DNA of 46,679 bases from Oscillospiraceae bacterium (GCA_015064285.1 SVSN01000005.1:1-46679); one strand, 5' to 3'; numbered from the stretch's first letter, positions 34,827 through 43,333 are shown. Made by a program: numbers and translations. Notes: generated by a model from the letters alone, not told the origin.

Positions 34827-36596
34827 ATGGCCATTATTTCTTACGACAAGAAAAATTTTCTGATGGACGGTAAGCCCTATACCATCCTGTCCGGCGCTAT
34901 GCACTATTTCCGGATCCCCCGGGAATACTGGCATGACCGCCTGACCAAGCTGAAGGAATGCGGCTTCAACACTCTGGAAACCTATACCTGCTGGAACCTC
35001 CACGAACGGGTGGAAGGGCAGTTCAACTTCACCGGTATGCTGGATATCGCCGCTTATATTCAGATGGCAGGAGAACTGGGGCTGAACGTCATCGTGCGTC
35101 CCGGCCCGTACATCTGCTCCGAATGGGAATTCGGCGGACTGCCGGCATGGCTGCTGAAATATGAAAAAATGCCCATCCGCTGCAATGATCCCGTATACCT
35201 GTCCAAGGTGCGCCGGTATTACGAAGCGCTGTTTGACCAGATCGGGCCTCTGCTGTCCACAAAGGGCGGGCCGATCCAGATGGTGCAGATTGAAAACGAA
35301 TACGGCAGCTACGGCAATGACCACGATTATATGCAGGCGGTTGCCGATATCTACCGGGATCTGGGCGTGGACTGCTGCCTGTTCACCTCCGACGGTGCCT
35401 GCGACTGGATGCTGAACGGCGGAACCCTGCCCCAGTATCTGTCCGTGGCCAACTTCGGTTCCAATCCCCGGGGCAACTTCAAAACACTGAAATTCTACCG
35501 TCCCGACGAACCCTGTATGTGCGGCGAATACTGGTGCGGCTGGTTTGATCACTGGTATGAAAATCACCACGTCAGAGAAGTGGACGATATGGTGAACCCC
35601 TTCAGGGAAATGCTGGCAGACGGTGCCTCCTGCAACTATTATATGTTCCACGGCGGCACCAACTTCGGCTGGATGAACGGCGCCAACCACACCGACGTAT
35701 ACCAGCCCACCATCACCAGCTACGACTACAACGCCATTCTGTCCGAAGCCGGCGACCGTACCCCTGCCTACTATGCCGTACGTGACGCCATCCGGGATTT
35801 CACCGGCGTGGAAACCGTTCTGACCGCTTCCGAAACCCCCAAGGCAGGCTACGGGGAAGTGGTGTTCAATCAGTCCGCAAAAGTGCTGGATGTGGCTTCT
35901 CTGCTGGGGAAAGCCGTAAAGGTACCCGCTCCCGTTTACCAGGAGGATCTGGATCAGAATTTCGGCTTCACCCTGTATTCCACTGTGGTGAAAGGCCCCA
36001 TCTCCGGCACACGCCTGACCTTTGATGTGCTCCACGACAGAGCCGCCGTGTACTTTGACGGCAAGCTCATGGGTATTTTTGAAAGAGACCGCCGGAACCC
36101 GGAAATCGTGCTGGATCTGAAGGTAGGGGACCAGGTTAAGGTTGATATCCTGCTGGAAAACATGGGCCGCGTGAACTATGGCCCCAGAATGCGGGACCGC
36201 AAGGGTGCTGTGGGCATCCGTTTCGGGCAGCAGTACCACTTCGGCTGGGAAGTAACGCCTCTGACCATGCCTCAGTTTGACGAACCCAACAACCTGACCG
36301 GTCTGCCTTATACCGATGGTGCGGAGAATACCTTTGAAGGCTCCCTGTTCCTGAAGGGCACCATGACTGTGAACGAACCTGCCGATACGTTTATCCGACT
36401 GGATGGCTTCCATCACGGCTGCGTATGGGTGAACGGCTTCCATCTGGGCCGGTATTACAATGACGCAGGCCCCCAGAAGACCATGTACTGTCCCGGTACC
36501 ATTCTGAAGGCCGGCGCAAACGAAGTGATCGTACTGGAAATGGACGGCGCGGAAAACGGTGTGGTACTGTCCGTGGACACACCGGATCTTGGCTGA
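34827..36596 (+). CDS. GH35 beta-galactosidase
   Basis: A 589-residue cytoplasmic enzyme of glycoside hydrolase family 35. The catalytic barrel (about 1-330) carries the proton donor Glu158 in QIENEYGSYG and the nucleophile Glu234 in CGEYWCGW, plus SEWEFGGLPAW. Two C-terminal beta domains follow, with a galactose-binding-like fold near the end (VWVNGFHLGRYY). It removes terminal beta-galactose, often beta-1,3-linked. There is no signal peptide. CAGGAG precedes the ATG. It starts an operon whose next genes recycle N-acetylmuramic acid; the murQ start follows the stop by 1 nt. Confidence 0.95.
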   Translation: MAIISYDKKNFLMDGKPYTILSGAMHYFRIPREYWHDRLTKLKECGFNTLETYTCWNLHERVEGQFNFTGMLDIAAYIQMAGELGLNVIVRPGPYICSEWEFGGLPAWLLKYEKMPIRCNDPVYLSKVRRYYEALFDQIGPLLSTKGGPIQMVQIENEYGSYGNDHDYMQAVADIYRDLGVDCCLFTSDGACDWMLNGGTLPQYLSVANFGSNPRGNFKTLKFYRPDEPCMCGEYWCGWFDHWYENHHVREVDDMVNPFREMLADGASCNYYMFHGGTNFGWMNGANHTDVYQPTITSYDYNAILSEAGDRTPAYYAVRDAIRDFTGVETVLTASETPKAGYGEVVFNQSAKVLDVASLLGKAVKVPAPVYQEDLDQNFGFTLYSTVVKGPISGTRLTFDVLHDRAAVYFDGKLMGIFERDRRNPEIVLDLKVGDQVKVDILLENMGRVNYGPRMRDRKGAVGIRFGQQYHFGWEVTPLTMPQFDEPNNLTGLPYTDGAENTFEGSLFLKGTMTVNEPADTFIRLDGFHHGCVWVNGFHLGRYYNDAGPQKTMYCPGTILKAGANEVIVLEMDGAENGVVLSVDTPDLG

Positions 36597-36597
36597 T

Positions 36598-37428
36598 ATG
36601 GAACTGAACGAACTGAAAAAACTGGCTACCGAGGGCCGCAATCCCCGGTCGGCAGAGATCGATAAGGCATCTCCCGCCGAAATTGCCGCCATCATCAACG
36701 CTGAGGACAAAACCGTGGCGGATGCGGTGGAAAAAGCCCTTCCGCAGATCGCGGCACAGATCGAAGCGGCAGCATACGCCCTGCAGCACGGCGGCAGACT
36801 GATCTACATCGGCGCCGGTACCTCCGGGAGACTGGGGGTGCTGGATGCAGCCGAATGCCGTCCCACCTATGGTGTGGATGACAACACGGTGGTGGGGCTG
36901 ATCGCCGGGGGCATGAGCGCCATGTTTTCCGCTGTGGAAGGGGCAGAGGATTCTCTCACCCTGGCGGAAGAAGAACTGCGCGGGATCGGGTTCTGTGAAA
37001 AAGACTTTCTGGTGGGCATCGCCGCCTCCGGACGTACCCCTTATGTGAAAGGCGGACTGGCATATGCCCGTTCCATAGGTGCTGTGACCGGCTCGATAGC
37101 CTGTACTGCCCCTGCGGAGATTTCAGCTCTGGCGGATATTCCCGTGGAAGTGGTCACAGGCCCGGAAGTGGTGACAGGCTCCACCCGGATGAAGGCGGGA
37201 ACGGCACAGAAAATGGTGCTGAATATGCTGTCCACCGGTGCCATGATCCGCTGCGGAAAGGTCATGGGAAACCTGATGGTGGATGTACAGGCCACCAACG
37301 ACAAGCTCCGCGCCCGGGCCCTGCGGATTGTTATGGAAGCGGCGGATGCGGACAGAGAAACAGCGGAAAAAGCGCTGACAGAAGCAGGCGGCAGTGCGAA
37401 AAAAGCCATTCTGTCCCTGCTTGCGTGA
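36598..37428 (+). CDS. murQ: N-acetylmuramic acid 6-phosphate etherase
   Basis: Cleaves D-lactate from MurNAc 6-phosphate to give GlcNAc 6-phosphate in the cytoplasm. The 276-residue SIS-domain protein has the sugar-phosphate loop GAGTSGRLGVLDAAE with Glu86, AVEGAED with a second catalytic Glu, and the signature GSTRMKAGTAQK. It is slightly shorter than E. coli MurQ, mainly at the C-terminus. No good ribosome binding site is seen before the ATG, which comes 1 nt after the GH35 stop, so translation is probably coupled. Confidence 0.96.
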   Translation: MELNELKKLATEGRNPRSAEIDKASPAEIAAIINAEDKTVADAVEKALPQIAAQIEAAAYALQHGGRLIYIGAGTSGRLGVLDAAECRPTYGVDDNTVVGLIAGGMSAMFSAVEGAEDSLTLAEEELRGIGFCEKDFLVGIAASGRTPYVKGGLAYARSIGAVTGSIACTAPAEISALADIPVEVVTGPEVVTGSTRMKAGTAQKMVLNMLSTGAMIRCGKVMGNLMVDVQATNDKLRARALRIVMEAADADRETAEKALTEAGGSAKKAILSLLA

Positions 37429-37435
37429 GGTGCAT

Positions 37436-38329
37436 ATGAAGACCATACTGTCTGTGGACGCAGGGGGAACCAAGACCCGTGGTGTACTGCTGGCTGAAGA
37501 TAACCGGATTCTGGCGGAAGCTGTGACCGGCTGCGGCAATACGACGCTCGACTTCGTGGAAGCACGGAAGAATATCGCGGAAGCCATTCGCCGGTGCATG
37601 CCGGAGGAGAAACCGGAGGGGATCGTTGTGGGTGCCGCCGGGGCAGGTTCCGGTACCTATGCCGCCGACCTGACGGAATATCTGAAAAAGCAGTTTGCGA
37701 TGCCTGTGCAGGTCACATCCGACGGGCCGCTGGCTGTATACGGTGCGCTGGGAGAAAAAGACGGCATTCTGGTGATCTCCGGTACCGGCTCTGTGATCCA
37801 GGGGAAGAAAAACGGTGTTCTGGAACGGTGCGGCGGCTGGGGGCACCTGTTGGGAGAATACGGCAGCGGCGCCAATATCGGCTACAAGCTGCTTACCGTA
37901 CTGGTGCAGTGTCTGGATCTGGGGCAGGCTGTTCCGGCGCTGGAGAACGCTGTATACGCCTCTCTGCACGTTTCTGACTGGCGGGAGATGGTGGCATATG
38001 TCTACAGTCATCCCAAAGCGGATATTGCAAAGCTGGCGGCTGTGGCGGATACACTGGCGCAGACCGGAGAGGGTCACGCCAAAGCGGTGCTGACAACGGA
38101 AGCCCATGCCCTTGCCGGATGGACAGCGGGTCTGTACCGCCGGATGGGATTCACAACGGAAGAGATCCGCACGGTGGGCGGCTGTTTCGGGAATCTGGTG
38201 TATTTCCGGGAAAAGTTTGCGCTGTTCCTGCAGGAAATGCTGCCGGAAGCGGTACTCTGCATGGATCCCTTTGATCCGGTGCTGGGTGCGTGGCCGTACT
38301 GGCGGCAGGCTGTATCTGCCTCTGTCTGA
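37436..38329 (+). CDS. Amino-sugar kinase (BadF/BadG/BcrA/BcrD-type, MurK/NagK-like)
   Basis: A 297-residue ASKHA-fold kinase with phosphate-1 loop SVDAGGTKTRGVLL, phosphate-2 loop VISGTGSVIQG and GGWGHLLGEYGSGANIGY. Members next to murQ phosphorylate MurNAc and/or GlcNAc at O6, which would give the MurQ substrate when MurNAc enters by a non-PTS route. No PTS transporter gene is present here, consistent with that. The ATG lies 7 nt after murQ with GAGGTG upstream. The exact sugar preference cannot be read from sequence. The gene is followed by repeats rather than a terminator. Confidence 0.88.
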   Translation: MKTILSVDAGGTKTRGVLLAEDNRILAEAVTGCGNTTLDFVEARKNIAEAIRRCMPEEKPEGIVVGAAGAGSGTYAADLTEYLKKQFAMPVQVTSDGPLAVYGALGEKDGILVISGTGSVIQGKKNGVLERCGGWGHLLGEYGSGANIGYKLLTVLVQCLDLGQAVPALENAVYASLHVSDWREMVAYVYSHPKADIAKLAAVADTLAQTGEGHAKAVLTTEAHALAGWTAGLYRRMGFTTEEIRTVGGCFGNLVYFREKFALFLQEMLPEAVLCMDPFDPVLGAWPYWRQAVSASV

Positions 38330-38380
38330 CAGGATACCGGAGAGAATCTGGTGTGTCACACCCTCTTTTCACTACCCTCA

Positions 38381-38416
38381 CCTATACTAACCTATACTAT
38401 ACTATCCTATACTAAC
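38381..38416. repeat. Imperfect tandem repeats of CCTATACTA
   Basis: CCTATACTA occurs at 38381, 38391 and 38406, with an extra TACTAT unit between the second and third copies. The block looks like a slippage-prone microsatellite between the kinase and AmiE-like genes. Confidence 0.8.
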
Positions 38417-38420
38417 CTGT

Positions 38421-38459
38421 GGTTCCATCTGGGTTCCATAAGGGTTCCGGTTGGGTTCC
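38421..38459. repeat. Four GGTTCC boxes at exact 11-bp spacing
   Basis: GGTTCC starts at 38421, 38432, 38443 and 38454, each 11 bp apart, with varied bases between. Together with the preceding block it fills most of the gap before the AmiE-like gene. Confidence 0.85.
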
Positions 38460-38534
38460 GGATGTTTTCCGGGGATGCAGCCCACCGAAAAGAACGGAAA
38501 GGGGATGATTCTCCCTTCCGGGAGGAGGATGATC

Positions 38535-39617
38535 ATGTTCGAAAAAACACTGGCCTGTATCGCAGGCGGAATCGATATCGGCTATCCCAGTGCGGCTGTG
38601 GCGGTCGGACGGGGATATGATGTATACCTGAGAGAATTTCTGGGCAGACGGCAGATAGAACCCACCGAACTGCCCATCACCGAAAATACCCTGTTTGATC
38701 TGGCGTCCCTTTCCAAGCTGGTGTCCACTACCATGGTGGCGCTGCGGTTTCTGGAAGACGGCAGGTTCTGTCTCAGAGACACCATCGGGATGTATCTGCC
38801 TTCCTCCGGGAACTTCCGGGGTGTGCAGATCCGGCATCTCATGACCCACACCTCCGGGATCTCCCCCCATCTGCCGCTGTACACCCTGTGCGAAAAGGAA
38901 GACGGGACAAAAACGGATCCCATCGAGACGATCTTAAACTCCGAGCCTGTCTGCAAGATCGGGGAGGAAGTGTATTATTCCTGCATGGGATATATCCTGC
39001 TTCAGCGGATTCTGGAAACCATCGCGGGAGAAAAGCTGGATGTGCTGGCGAAGCGGCTGGTGTTTGATCCGCTGGGTATGAAAAACACCTGCTACAACCC
39101 GAAATCCGAGGATGTGGCCGCTACGGAGTTCAGCCCCCACTGGCAGGAATGGACCACGGGGCACGTTCATGACGAAAATGCACACTGGCTGGGCGGCGTG
39201 TCCGGGAATGCGGGCGTTTTCTCCACCCTGGACGATATGATCACCTTTGCCGGGATGTGCGCCTGTCGGGGAAAGACCCGTGACGGAAAGCTGTTCCTGA
39301 CCCGCCGGGTGTTTGACAAAGCTGTGAATAATTATACACCCGATCTGGACGAATCCAGAGGGCTTGGCTTCCAGCTCATGGGGACACAGTGGTCGCCTAT
39401 GGGGGATCTCATGTCTCCGGGCAGCTACGGACACACAGGATTCACCGGAACCAGCCTGTATGTAGACAGCGAAACAGGACTCTGGGGCGTGCTGCTGACC
39501 AACTCCGTGCACTACGGACGGAACAACCGGGACGCATCCTATCCCATCCGCCGGAAGTTCTATAACCTGATGACCACGGAATTCGAACGCCATCTGGCAG
39601 CGGGGGATATCCGATGA
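38535..39617 (+). CDS. Beta-lactamase-fold serine hydrolase, AmiE-like (MurNAc-L-Ala amidase candidate)
   Basis: A 360-residue serine hydrolase of the class C beta-lactamase/esterase family. The nucleophile motif S58-L-S-K61, Y148-S-C in the Y-x-N position, and GHTGFTGT as the H-T-G motif are visible. In B. subtilis the related AmiE (YbbE) removes the peptide from MurNAc beside NagZ, NamZ and MurQ; the same neighbours here (murQ upstream, NamZ-like downstream) support this role. No signal peptide is seen, unlike the exported B. subtilis enzyme. ATG at 38535 is chosen because GGAGGAGG lies 7 nt upstream; the ATG 6 nt earlier is too close to it. The next gene overlaps by 4 nt. Confidence 0.82.
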   Translation: MFEKTLACIAGGIDIGYPSAAVAVGRGYDVYLREFLGRRQIEPTELPITENTLFDLASLSKLVSTTMVALRFLEDGRFCLRDTIGMYLPSSGNFRGVQIRHLMTHTSGISPHLPLYTLCEKEDGTKTDPIETILNSEPVCKIGEEVYYSCMGYILLQRILETIAGEKLDVLAKRLVFDPLGMKNTCYNPKSEDVAATEFSPHWQEWTTGHVHDENAHWLGGVSGNAGVFSTLDDMITFAGMCACRGKTRDGKLFLTRRVFDKAVNNYTPDLDESRGLGFQLMGTQWSPMGDLMSPGSYGHTGFTGTSLYVDSETGLWGVLLTNSVHYGRNNRDASYPIRRKFYNLMTTEFERHLAAGDIR

Positions 39618-40756
39618 AAAAGATAGTGTACTGCGGTGCGGACGTGCTGGCAAGAGACGGAAGTGCTGCCCTGCGGAAGTACGGCATCGCGGATCCGGGC
39701 AGATGCGGTCTGATCACCAACCCGACGGGTGTGCTGCGGAATATGAGCTCCACCGTGGATATGCTGCGGCAGGTGTGTGATCTGCAGGCACTGTTCGGAC
39801 CGGAACACGGTGTCAGAGGAGACGCCCAGGCCGGCGGGGAAGTGGACAGCTTCTATACCGATCCTGCCACGGGACTGCCGGTGTACAGCTATTACGGCAA
39901 GGGACTGGCAGACGCTGCGAAGATTATGGCAGGACTGGATACCGTATTTTTTGACATTCAGGACATCGGCGCCCGGTTCTATACCTATCAGTACACCATG
40001 ACCGACGCCATGATCCACTGTGCGGCTTCCGGTGTGCGCTTTGTGGTACTGGACAGACCCAATCCCATCGGCGGCACGAAAGCGGAAGGAACCATTCTGC
40101 AGCGGCAATTCTCCACCTTTGTGGGCCGGTATCCCACTGCTACCCGATCCGGACTGACGGTGGGAGAATTTGCCTGCCTGATCAACGAAACGGAAAAAAT
40201 CGGCTGTGCCCTGACGGTGATCCCCTGCGAAGGCTGGAGCCGGGACATGGATTTCGACGATACGGATCTTTGCTTCATCCAGCCCAGTCCCAATCTGCCT
40301 TCGGTGGATACGGCGTACAGCTACATCGGCACCTGCATTTTCGAGGGTACCAACATTTCCGAAGGACGGGGCACCACCAAACCTTTTGAGGTGATCGGCG
40401 CACCCTGGGTGGATGTGCGTGCCCTGCTGGAAATTTTGGGCGAGCAGCCGGGGGTATATCTCAGAGAAGCGTATTTTACCCCCACTTTCTCCAAGCACGC
40501 CGGTCAGCTCTGCCGCGGGGTACAGCTTCACATCTATGACAGAGCCGCGTACTGTCCCTTTACCGTAGGTCTGCGCCTGTTCTGTGCGCTCCGCCGGCTC
40601 CATCCGGCAGAAACCCAGACCCGCTCGTTTATCACCAATCTGCTGGGAACGGATGATGTTCTCCGCCCGGATTTCGAGCCGGAAGCATATATTGTGCGGG
40701 AAGCCGAAAAGGTGGCCGCCTGGCAAGAAATGACAAAAGCATACTATCTCTACTGA
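39614..40756 (+). CDS. namZ: NamZ-like exo-beta-N-acetylmuramidase (GH171, DUF1343)
   Basis: The 380-residue protein belongs to the DUF1343 family, founded as GH171 by B. subtilis NamZ (YbbC), which releases MurNAc from the non-reducing end of peptidoglycan fragments. Conserved blocks are GLITNPTGV, LFGPEHGVRGD, FFDIQDIGARFYTY, LDRPNPIGG, QPSPNLPS and EGTNISEGRGTT. No signal peptide is visible, so it would act on imported muropeptides. The ATGA overlap with the AmiE-like gene implies coupling. Products pass to the kinase and MurQ encoded upstream. A terminator follows. Confidence 0.93.
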   Translation: MKKIVYCGADVLARDGSAALRKYGIADPGRCGLITNPTGVLRNMSSTVDMLRQVCDLQALFGPEHGVRGDAQAGGEVDSFYTDPATGLPVYSYYGKGLADAAKIMAGLDTVFFDIQDIGARFYTYQYTMTDAMIHCAASGVRFVVLDRPNPIGGTKAEGTILQRQFSTFVGRYPTATRSGLTVGEFACLINETEKIGCALTVIPCEGWSRDMDFDDTDLCFIQPSPNLPSVDTAYSYIGTCIFEGTNISEGRGTTKPFEVIGAPWVDVRALLEILGEQPGVYLREAYFTPTFSKHAGQLCRGVQLHIYDRAAYCPFTVGLRLFCALRRLHPAETQTRSFITNLLGTDDVLRPDFEPEAYIVREAEKVAAWQEMTKAYYLY

Positions 40757-40759
40757 ACC

Positions 40760-40805
40760 AAAAGAACCGGAATTCCCAGGACAACGGGAAACGCCGGTTC
40801 TTTTT
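40760..40805. terminator. Bidirectional terminator after namZ
   Basis: AAAAGAACCGG (40760-40770) pairs with CCGGTTCTTTT (40794-40804), with a smaller CCC/GGG pairing inside. A T run follows in each direction. Confidence 0.85.
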
Positions 40806-40813
40806 GTATGCGA

Positions 40814-41353
40814 TTATTCAAACAGGGTCTGTTCTTTGGTCAGCGCTTTCTTCTGTTTCAGGATCCGCAGGAGACCGGTGCCCAGCAGCAGCGCCACGGC
40901 AAGCGGCAGGATTCCCACCAGACTGACCGGATTTTTCCACAGGAAGAAGAGAAAGAGATTGTATCCTCCGGCGAGCAGACACATGACAGCCAGCGTGCTC
41001 AGCAGACCGATCACCCGGTTCAGCATCCGGATCCGGGAAGAATTGTCCGAGAACAGCTCAAAGGGGCCGTCGGCTGTCTTCTTGCGGAAATATACCCAGT
41101 CGATCCAGGAGGCCACCTGTTCCGCGCCGGTTTCTTCGACGAAACGGATGTAGTTTTCGCCTTCCGGATGGGTGGGATGCTTGTCCAGCAGCTCGATGCG
41201 GATCTGGTATTCCCCGGGATCGGTTTCTTCAAACATATACTTGGTAAAGTGCATGGACGCCAGCGTCAGTCCTTTTGCCGCCATTTCGTTCAGCCATTTT
41301 TCTTCTTTGTCAAATTCCCACGCCCAGAACCATTTATGTACCGTCTTACGCAT
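40814..41353 (-). CDS. DUF2812 membrane protein
   Basis: A 179-residue protein with the N-terminal DUF2812 pattern KWFWAWEFDKEEKWLNEMAAKGL, a soluble part of about 100 residues, then two hydrophobic segments (VIGLLSTLAVMCLLAGGYNLFLFFLW and LVGILPLAVALLLGTGLL). Function is unknown. Genes of this kind are nearly always paired with a PadR regulator in Bacillota. Here its ATG overlaps the end of the PadR gene by 8 nt, with GGAGGAACGG as ribosome binding site inside it. It is likely under the same autoregulated promoter. Confidence 0.88.
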   Translation of the reverse strand: MRKTVHKWFWAWEFDKEEKWLNEMAAKGLTLASMHFTKYMFEETDPGEYQIRIELLDKHPTHPEGENYIRFVEETGAEQVASWIDWVYFRKKTADGPFELFSDNSSRIRMLNRVIGLLSTLAVMCLLAGGYNLFLFFLWKNPVSLVGILPLAVALLLGTGLLRILKQKKALTKEQTLFE

Positions 41354-41666
41354 GATCCGTTCCTCCAAACAGTTTCTTTCCGTTCTCCAGCAGCTCTGTC
41401 AGTCTGGCCAGTTCTTCCAGCAGCACCAGCCGTCCTTCCGCCGTGATCTGATATTCTTTCTTCCTGCTGTCTTTTTCGCCGGGCAGCGCCGTGATCCATC
41501 CTTTTTCCAGCAGGGTGTTGATGGCGCCGTACAGGGTACCCGCTGCCAGCCGGACTCTGCCGCCGGACAGTTTTTCCACATTCTGCATAATGCCGTATCC
41601 GTGAAGGGGTTCGGTCAGGGACAGCAGTATGTAGTATACCCCTTCCGTCAATGCCTGATTTGCCAT
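41346..41666 (-). CDS. PadR family transcriptional regulator
   Basis: A 106-residue winged-helix regulator with the PadR hallmark ILLSLTEPLHGYGIMQNVEKLSGG, AAGTLYGAINTLLEKGWI and KKEYQITAEG. PadR proteins are usually repressors of their own operon that respond to small ligands or membrane stress. The ATG at 41666 has AAGGATAAGGAT upstream. A DUF2812 gene overlaps downstream. The promoter region carries two 21-bp direct repeats with palindromic parts that are strong candidates for its own operator. Confidence 0.93.
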   Translation of the reverse strand: MANQALTEGVYYILLSLTEPLHGYGIMQNVEKLSGGRVRLAAGTLYGAINTLLEKGWITALPGEKDSRKKEYQITAEGRLVLLEELARLTELLENGKKLFGGTDHA

Positions 41667-41688
41667 ATCCTTATCCTTTCGTCTTCCG

Positions 41689-41740
41689 TTATAACGACAA
41701 CCGATATATCGTATGTATATTATAACGCCTGCCGATATAT
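41689..41740. promoter_or_regulatory. Two 21-bp direct repeats, candidate PadR operators
   Basis: Repeats at 41689-41709 and 41720-41740 share TTATAACG at one end and CCGATATAT at the other, matching at 18 of 21 positions. Starts are 31 bp apart, about three helical turns. One covers the -10 box and part of the spacer and the other lies just after the likely transcription start. Confidence 0.75.
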
Positions 41741-41747
41741 TTGTCAA
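41719..41747 (-). promoter_or_regulatory. Promoter of the padR-DUF2812 operon
   Basis: On the minus strand a perfect TTGACA (41747-41742), 17 nt, and a perfect TATAAT (41724-41719), about 50 nt before padR. Confidence 0.85.
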
Positions 41748-41767
41748 GGGGTTTACCTTATTTTTTC

Positions 41768-41805
41768 AAAAAAAAATAGAGATCCTCCCGGGTGGGAAGA
41801 TCTCC
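41768..41805 (-). terminator. Terminator of the first solute-binding protein gene
   Basis: On the minus strand the arms 41805-41794 and 41789-41779 (GGAGATCTTCCC with GGGAGGATCTC) form a stem followed by a long T run. Confidence 0.85.
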
Positions 41806-41816
41806 GCAGGGCATAT

Positions 41817-43316
41817 TCAGTTCTGTTCGATGGCTTCCAGGATCTTGTCCATGGCAGTGGTGACCTTGGACTTGTTGGAGGCTTCTTTGGAGGCGTAACT
41901 GAAGCTCTTATCCTTGCTGCCGGTGTCCTGCAGGAAAGTCTGCATAGCGGTGGTGGAGTTGAAGGCCAGAGAAATATCGAAGTTCCGGGAACCGAAGATG
42001 ATGTCCAGCATTTCGCCGGAGTCGGTGTCGCGGGCACTGCGGAAGGTCAGGGTGTAGTCGTAATACGCCGGCAGCACCGTGAAGTGGGAGAACATCTGGT
42101 AGCCTTCGGTCAGAAGACCGCTGCGTTTCAGATCTCCGGCTGTCTTCGGAACGGATACAGAGTGGGCGTTGTTGTACTGGAAGGTGGAGTAGTAGGCGTC
42201 CTGGTCTTCATTCAGCTTGGGGAAGGGCAGTACGCCGAAGTCGGAGTTCATGTCGCCGCCAACCAGGGTAACGGTACCCAGATGTCCCATAAAGAAACCG
42301 ATCTGGTCAGACATAAACAGGGTGCGGAAGTCGCTCCACTGGTTGTTCAGTTTGCCGTCGTAGTCGTTGCAGTTCAGAATGTACATGGGGCCGCCGTGGA
42401 GGAAGTTCCAGATTTTTTCCATGGCGTCCACAATGGTGTTGGAGCTCAGGTTGTAGTTGTAGGAACCGTCGGTGTTCATTTCGATGAGCTTGGTGCCGTC
42501 GCCCAGCAGCAGGGGCAGAACCACTTCATGCTGCAGACCGATCCCGAAAACGTCCACGCCCCAGGTCATGACGCCGTCACCGTCTACGTCCTGTCCCAGC
42601 TGTTCGCCGAACTGGTTCAGCTTGTCCAGTGTCCATCCGCCTTCCTTGACCAGAGAGTACAGATCCGGAATCCCGGCGTTTTCCGTCAGTGCCTTGTTGA
42701 ACAGCACAACCCAGGTAGCCTTTTTGCCGTTGAGCATGCTGTCGCCGATGGCGTAATAGATCTTGTTGCCGATGGTGATGCCGTCGATGGCGGTGGAATC
42801 CCACCATGCTTTGTCAAAGTTTATGTATTCCATCTGATTCATATCCATCAGATACCCTTTGACGACCAGTGCACACTGTTTTTGCGTATCTGTCTGGAGC
42901 AGGTCAAAGGCATCGTCACCGCTGGTGATCAGCTGGTCGGCAGTCGTATCTGGTTTGCTCTGGAGATTCTGGGCAATTTTTACGCCGAAGCGGTCTTCCA
43001 TGGCCAGATTCCGTTCGTATACCGCGTCATTGATCCGTTCGCCGTTCAGCTCTTCCGTATAGATATCCGCCACTTTCCAGGCAATGGCGGTGTCCGGGTG
43101 ATCATGGCTCAGGATGGTGAAGGTGTAGCCGTCATAGGTGATGTCTGTGGGCAGCTCGTCGATCTCCGCCGGATCCTGGGTTTCTTCCACCGTTTCGGCA
43201 GCCGTGTTGTCCGTTTCGGCAGCGTTGTCGGTGGTTTCCGGTGTATCCGCACCGCCGCAGGCTGTCATACCTGTGATCATAACCGCCAGAAGCAGCCATG
43301 CAATCCATTTTTTCAT
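41817..43316 (-). CDS. ABC-type solute-binding lipoprotein, tandem paralogue 1
   Basis: A 499-residue extracellular sugar-type solute-binding protein. The N-terminal signal ends in a lipobox, MTACGG with Cys20, followed by an acidic Thr/Glu-rich linker to about residue 50. The binding domain starts DELPTDITYDGYTF and contains ERINDAVYERN, FDKAWWDSTAI, a predicted metal-like loop DVDGDGVMTW and FFMGHLGTVTLVGGDMNSDFG. It should deliver an oligosaccharide or similar cargo to an ABC importer, but no permease or ATPase gene is in view. AAGGAG precedes the ATG. An inserted 237-bp repeat element separates the start region from the probable promoter at 43596-43624. Confidence 0.9.
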   Translation of the reverse strand: MKKWIAWLLLAVMITGMTACGGADTPETTDNAAETDNTAAETVEETQDPAEIDELPTDITYDGYTFTILSHDHPDTAIAWKVADIYTEELNGERINDAVYERNLAMEDRFGVKIAQNLQSKPDTTADQLITSGDDAFDLLQTDTQKQCALVVKGYLMDMNQMEYINFDKAWWDSTAIDGITIGNKIYYAIGDSMLNGKKATWVVLFNKALTENAGIPDLYSLVKEGGWTLDKLNQFGEQLGQDVDGDGVMTWGVDVFGIGLQHEVVLPLLLGDGTKLIEMNTDGSYNYNLSSNTIVDAMEKIWNFLHGGPMYILNCNDYDGKLNNQWSDFRTLFMSDQIGFFMGHLGTVTLVGGDMNSDFGVLPFPKLNEDQDAYYSTFQYNNAHSVSVPKTAGDLKRSGLLTEGYQMFSHFTVLPAYYDYTLTFRSARDTDSGEMLDIIFGSRNFDISLAFNSTTAMQTFLQDTGSKDKSFSYASKEASNKSKVTTAMDKILEAIEQN

Positions 43317-43333
43317 AGCAAGTCTCCTTGGTT

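Noticed and set aside
38381-38459. Considered as a CRISPR array
   Set aside because: Repeat units are 6-10 nt with no spacers of normal length and no cas genes are present.
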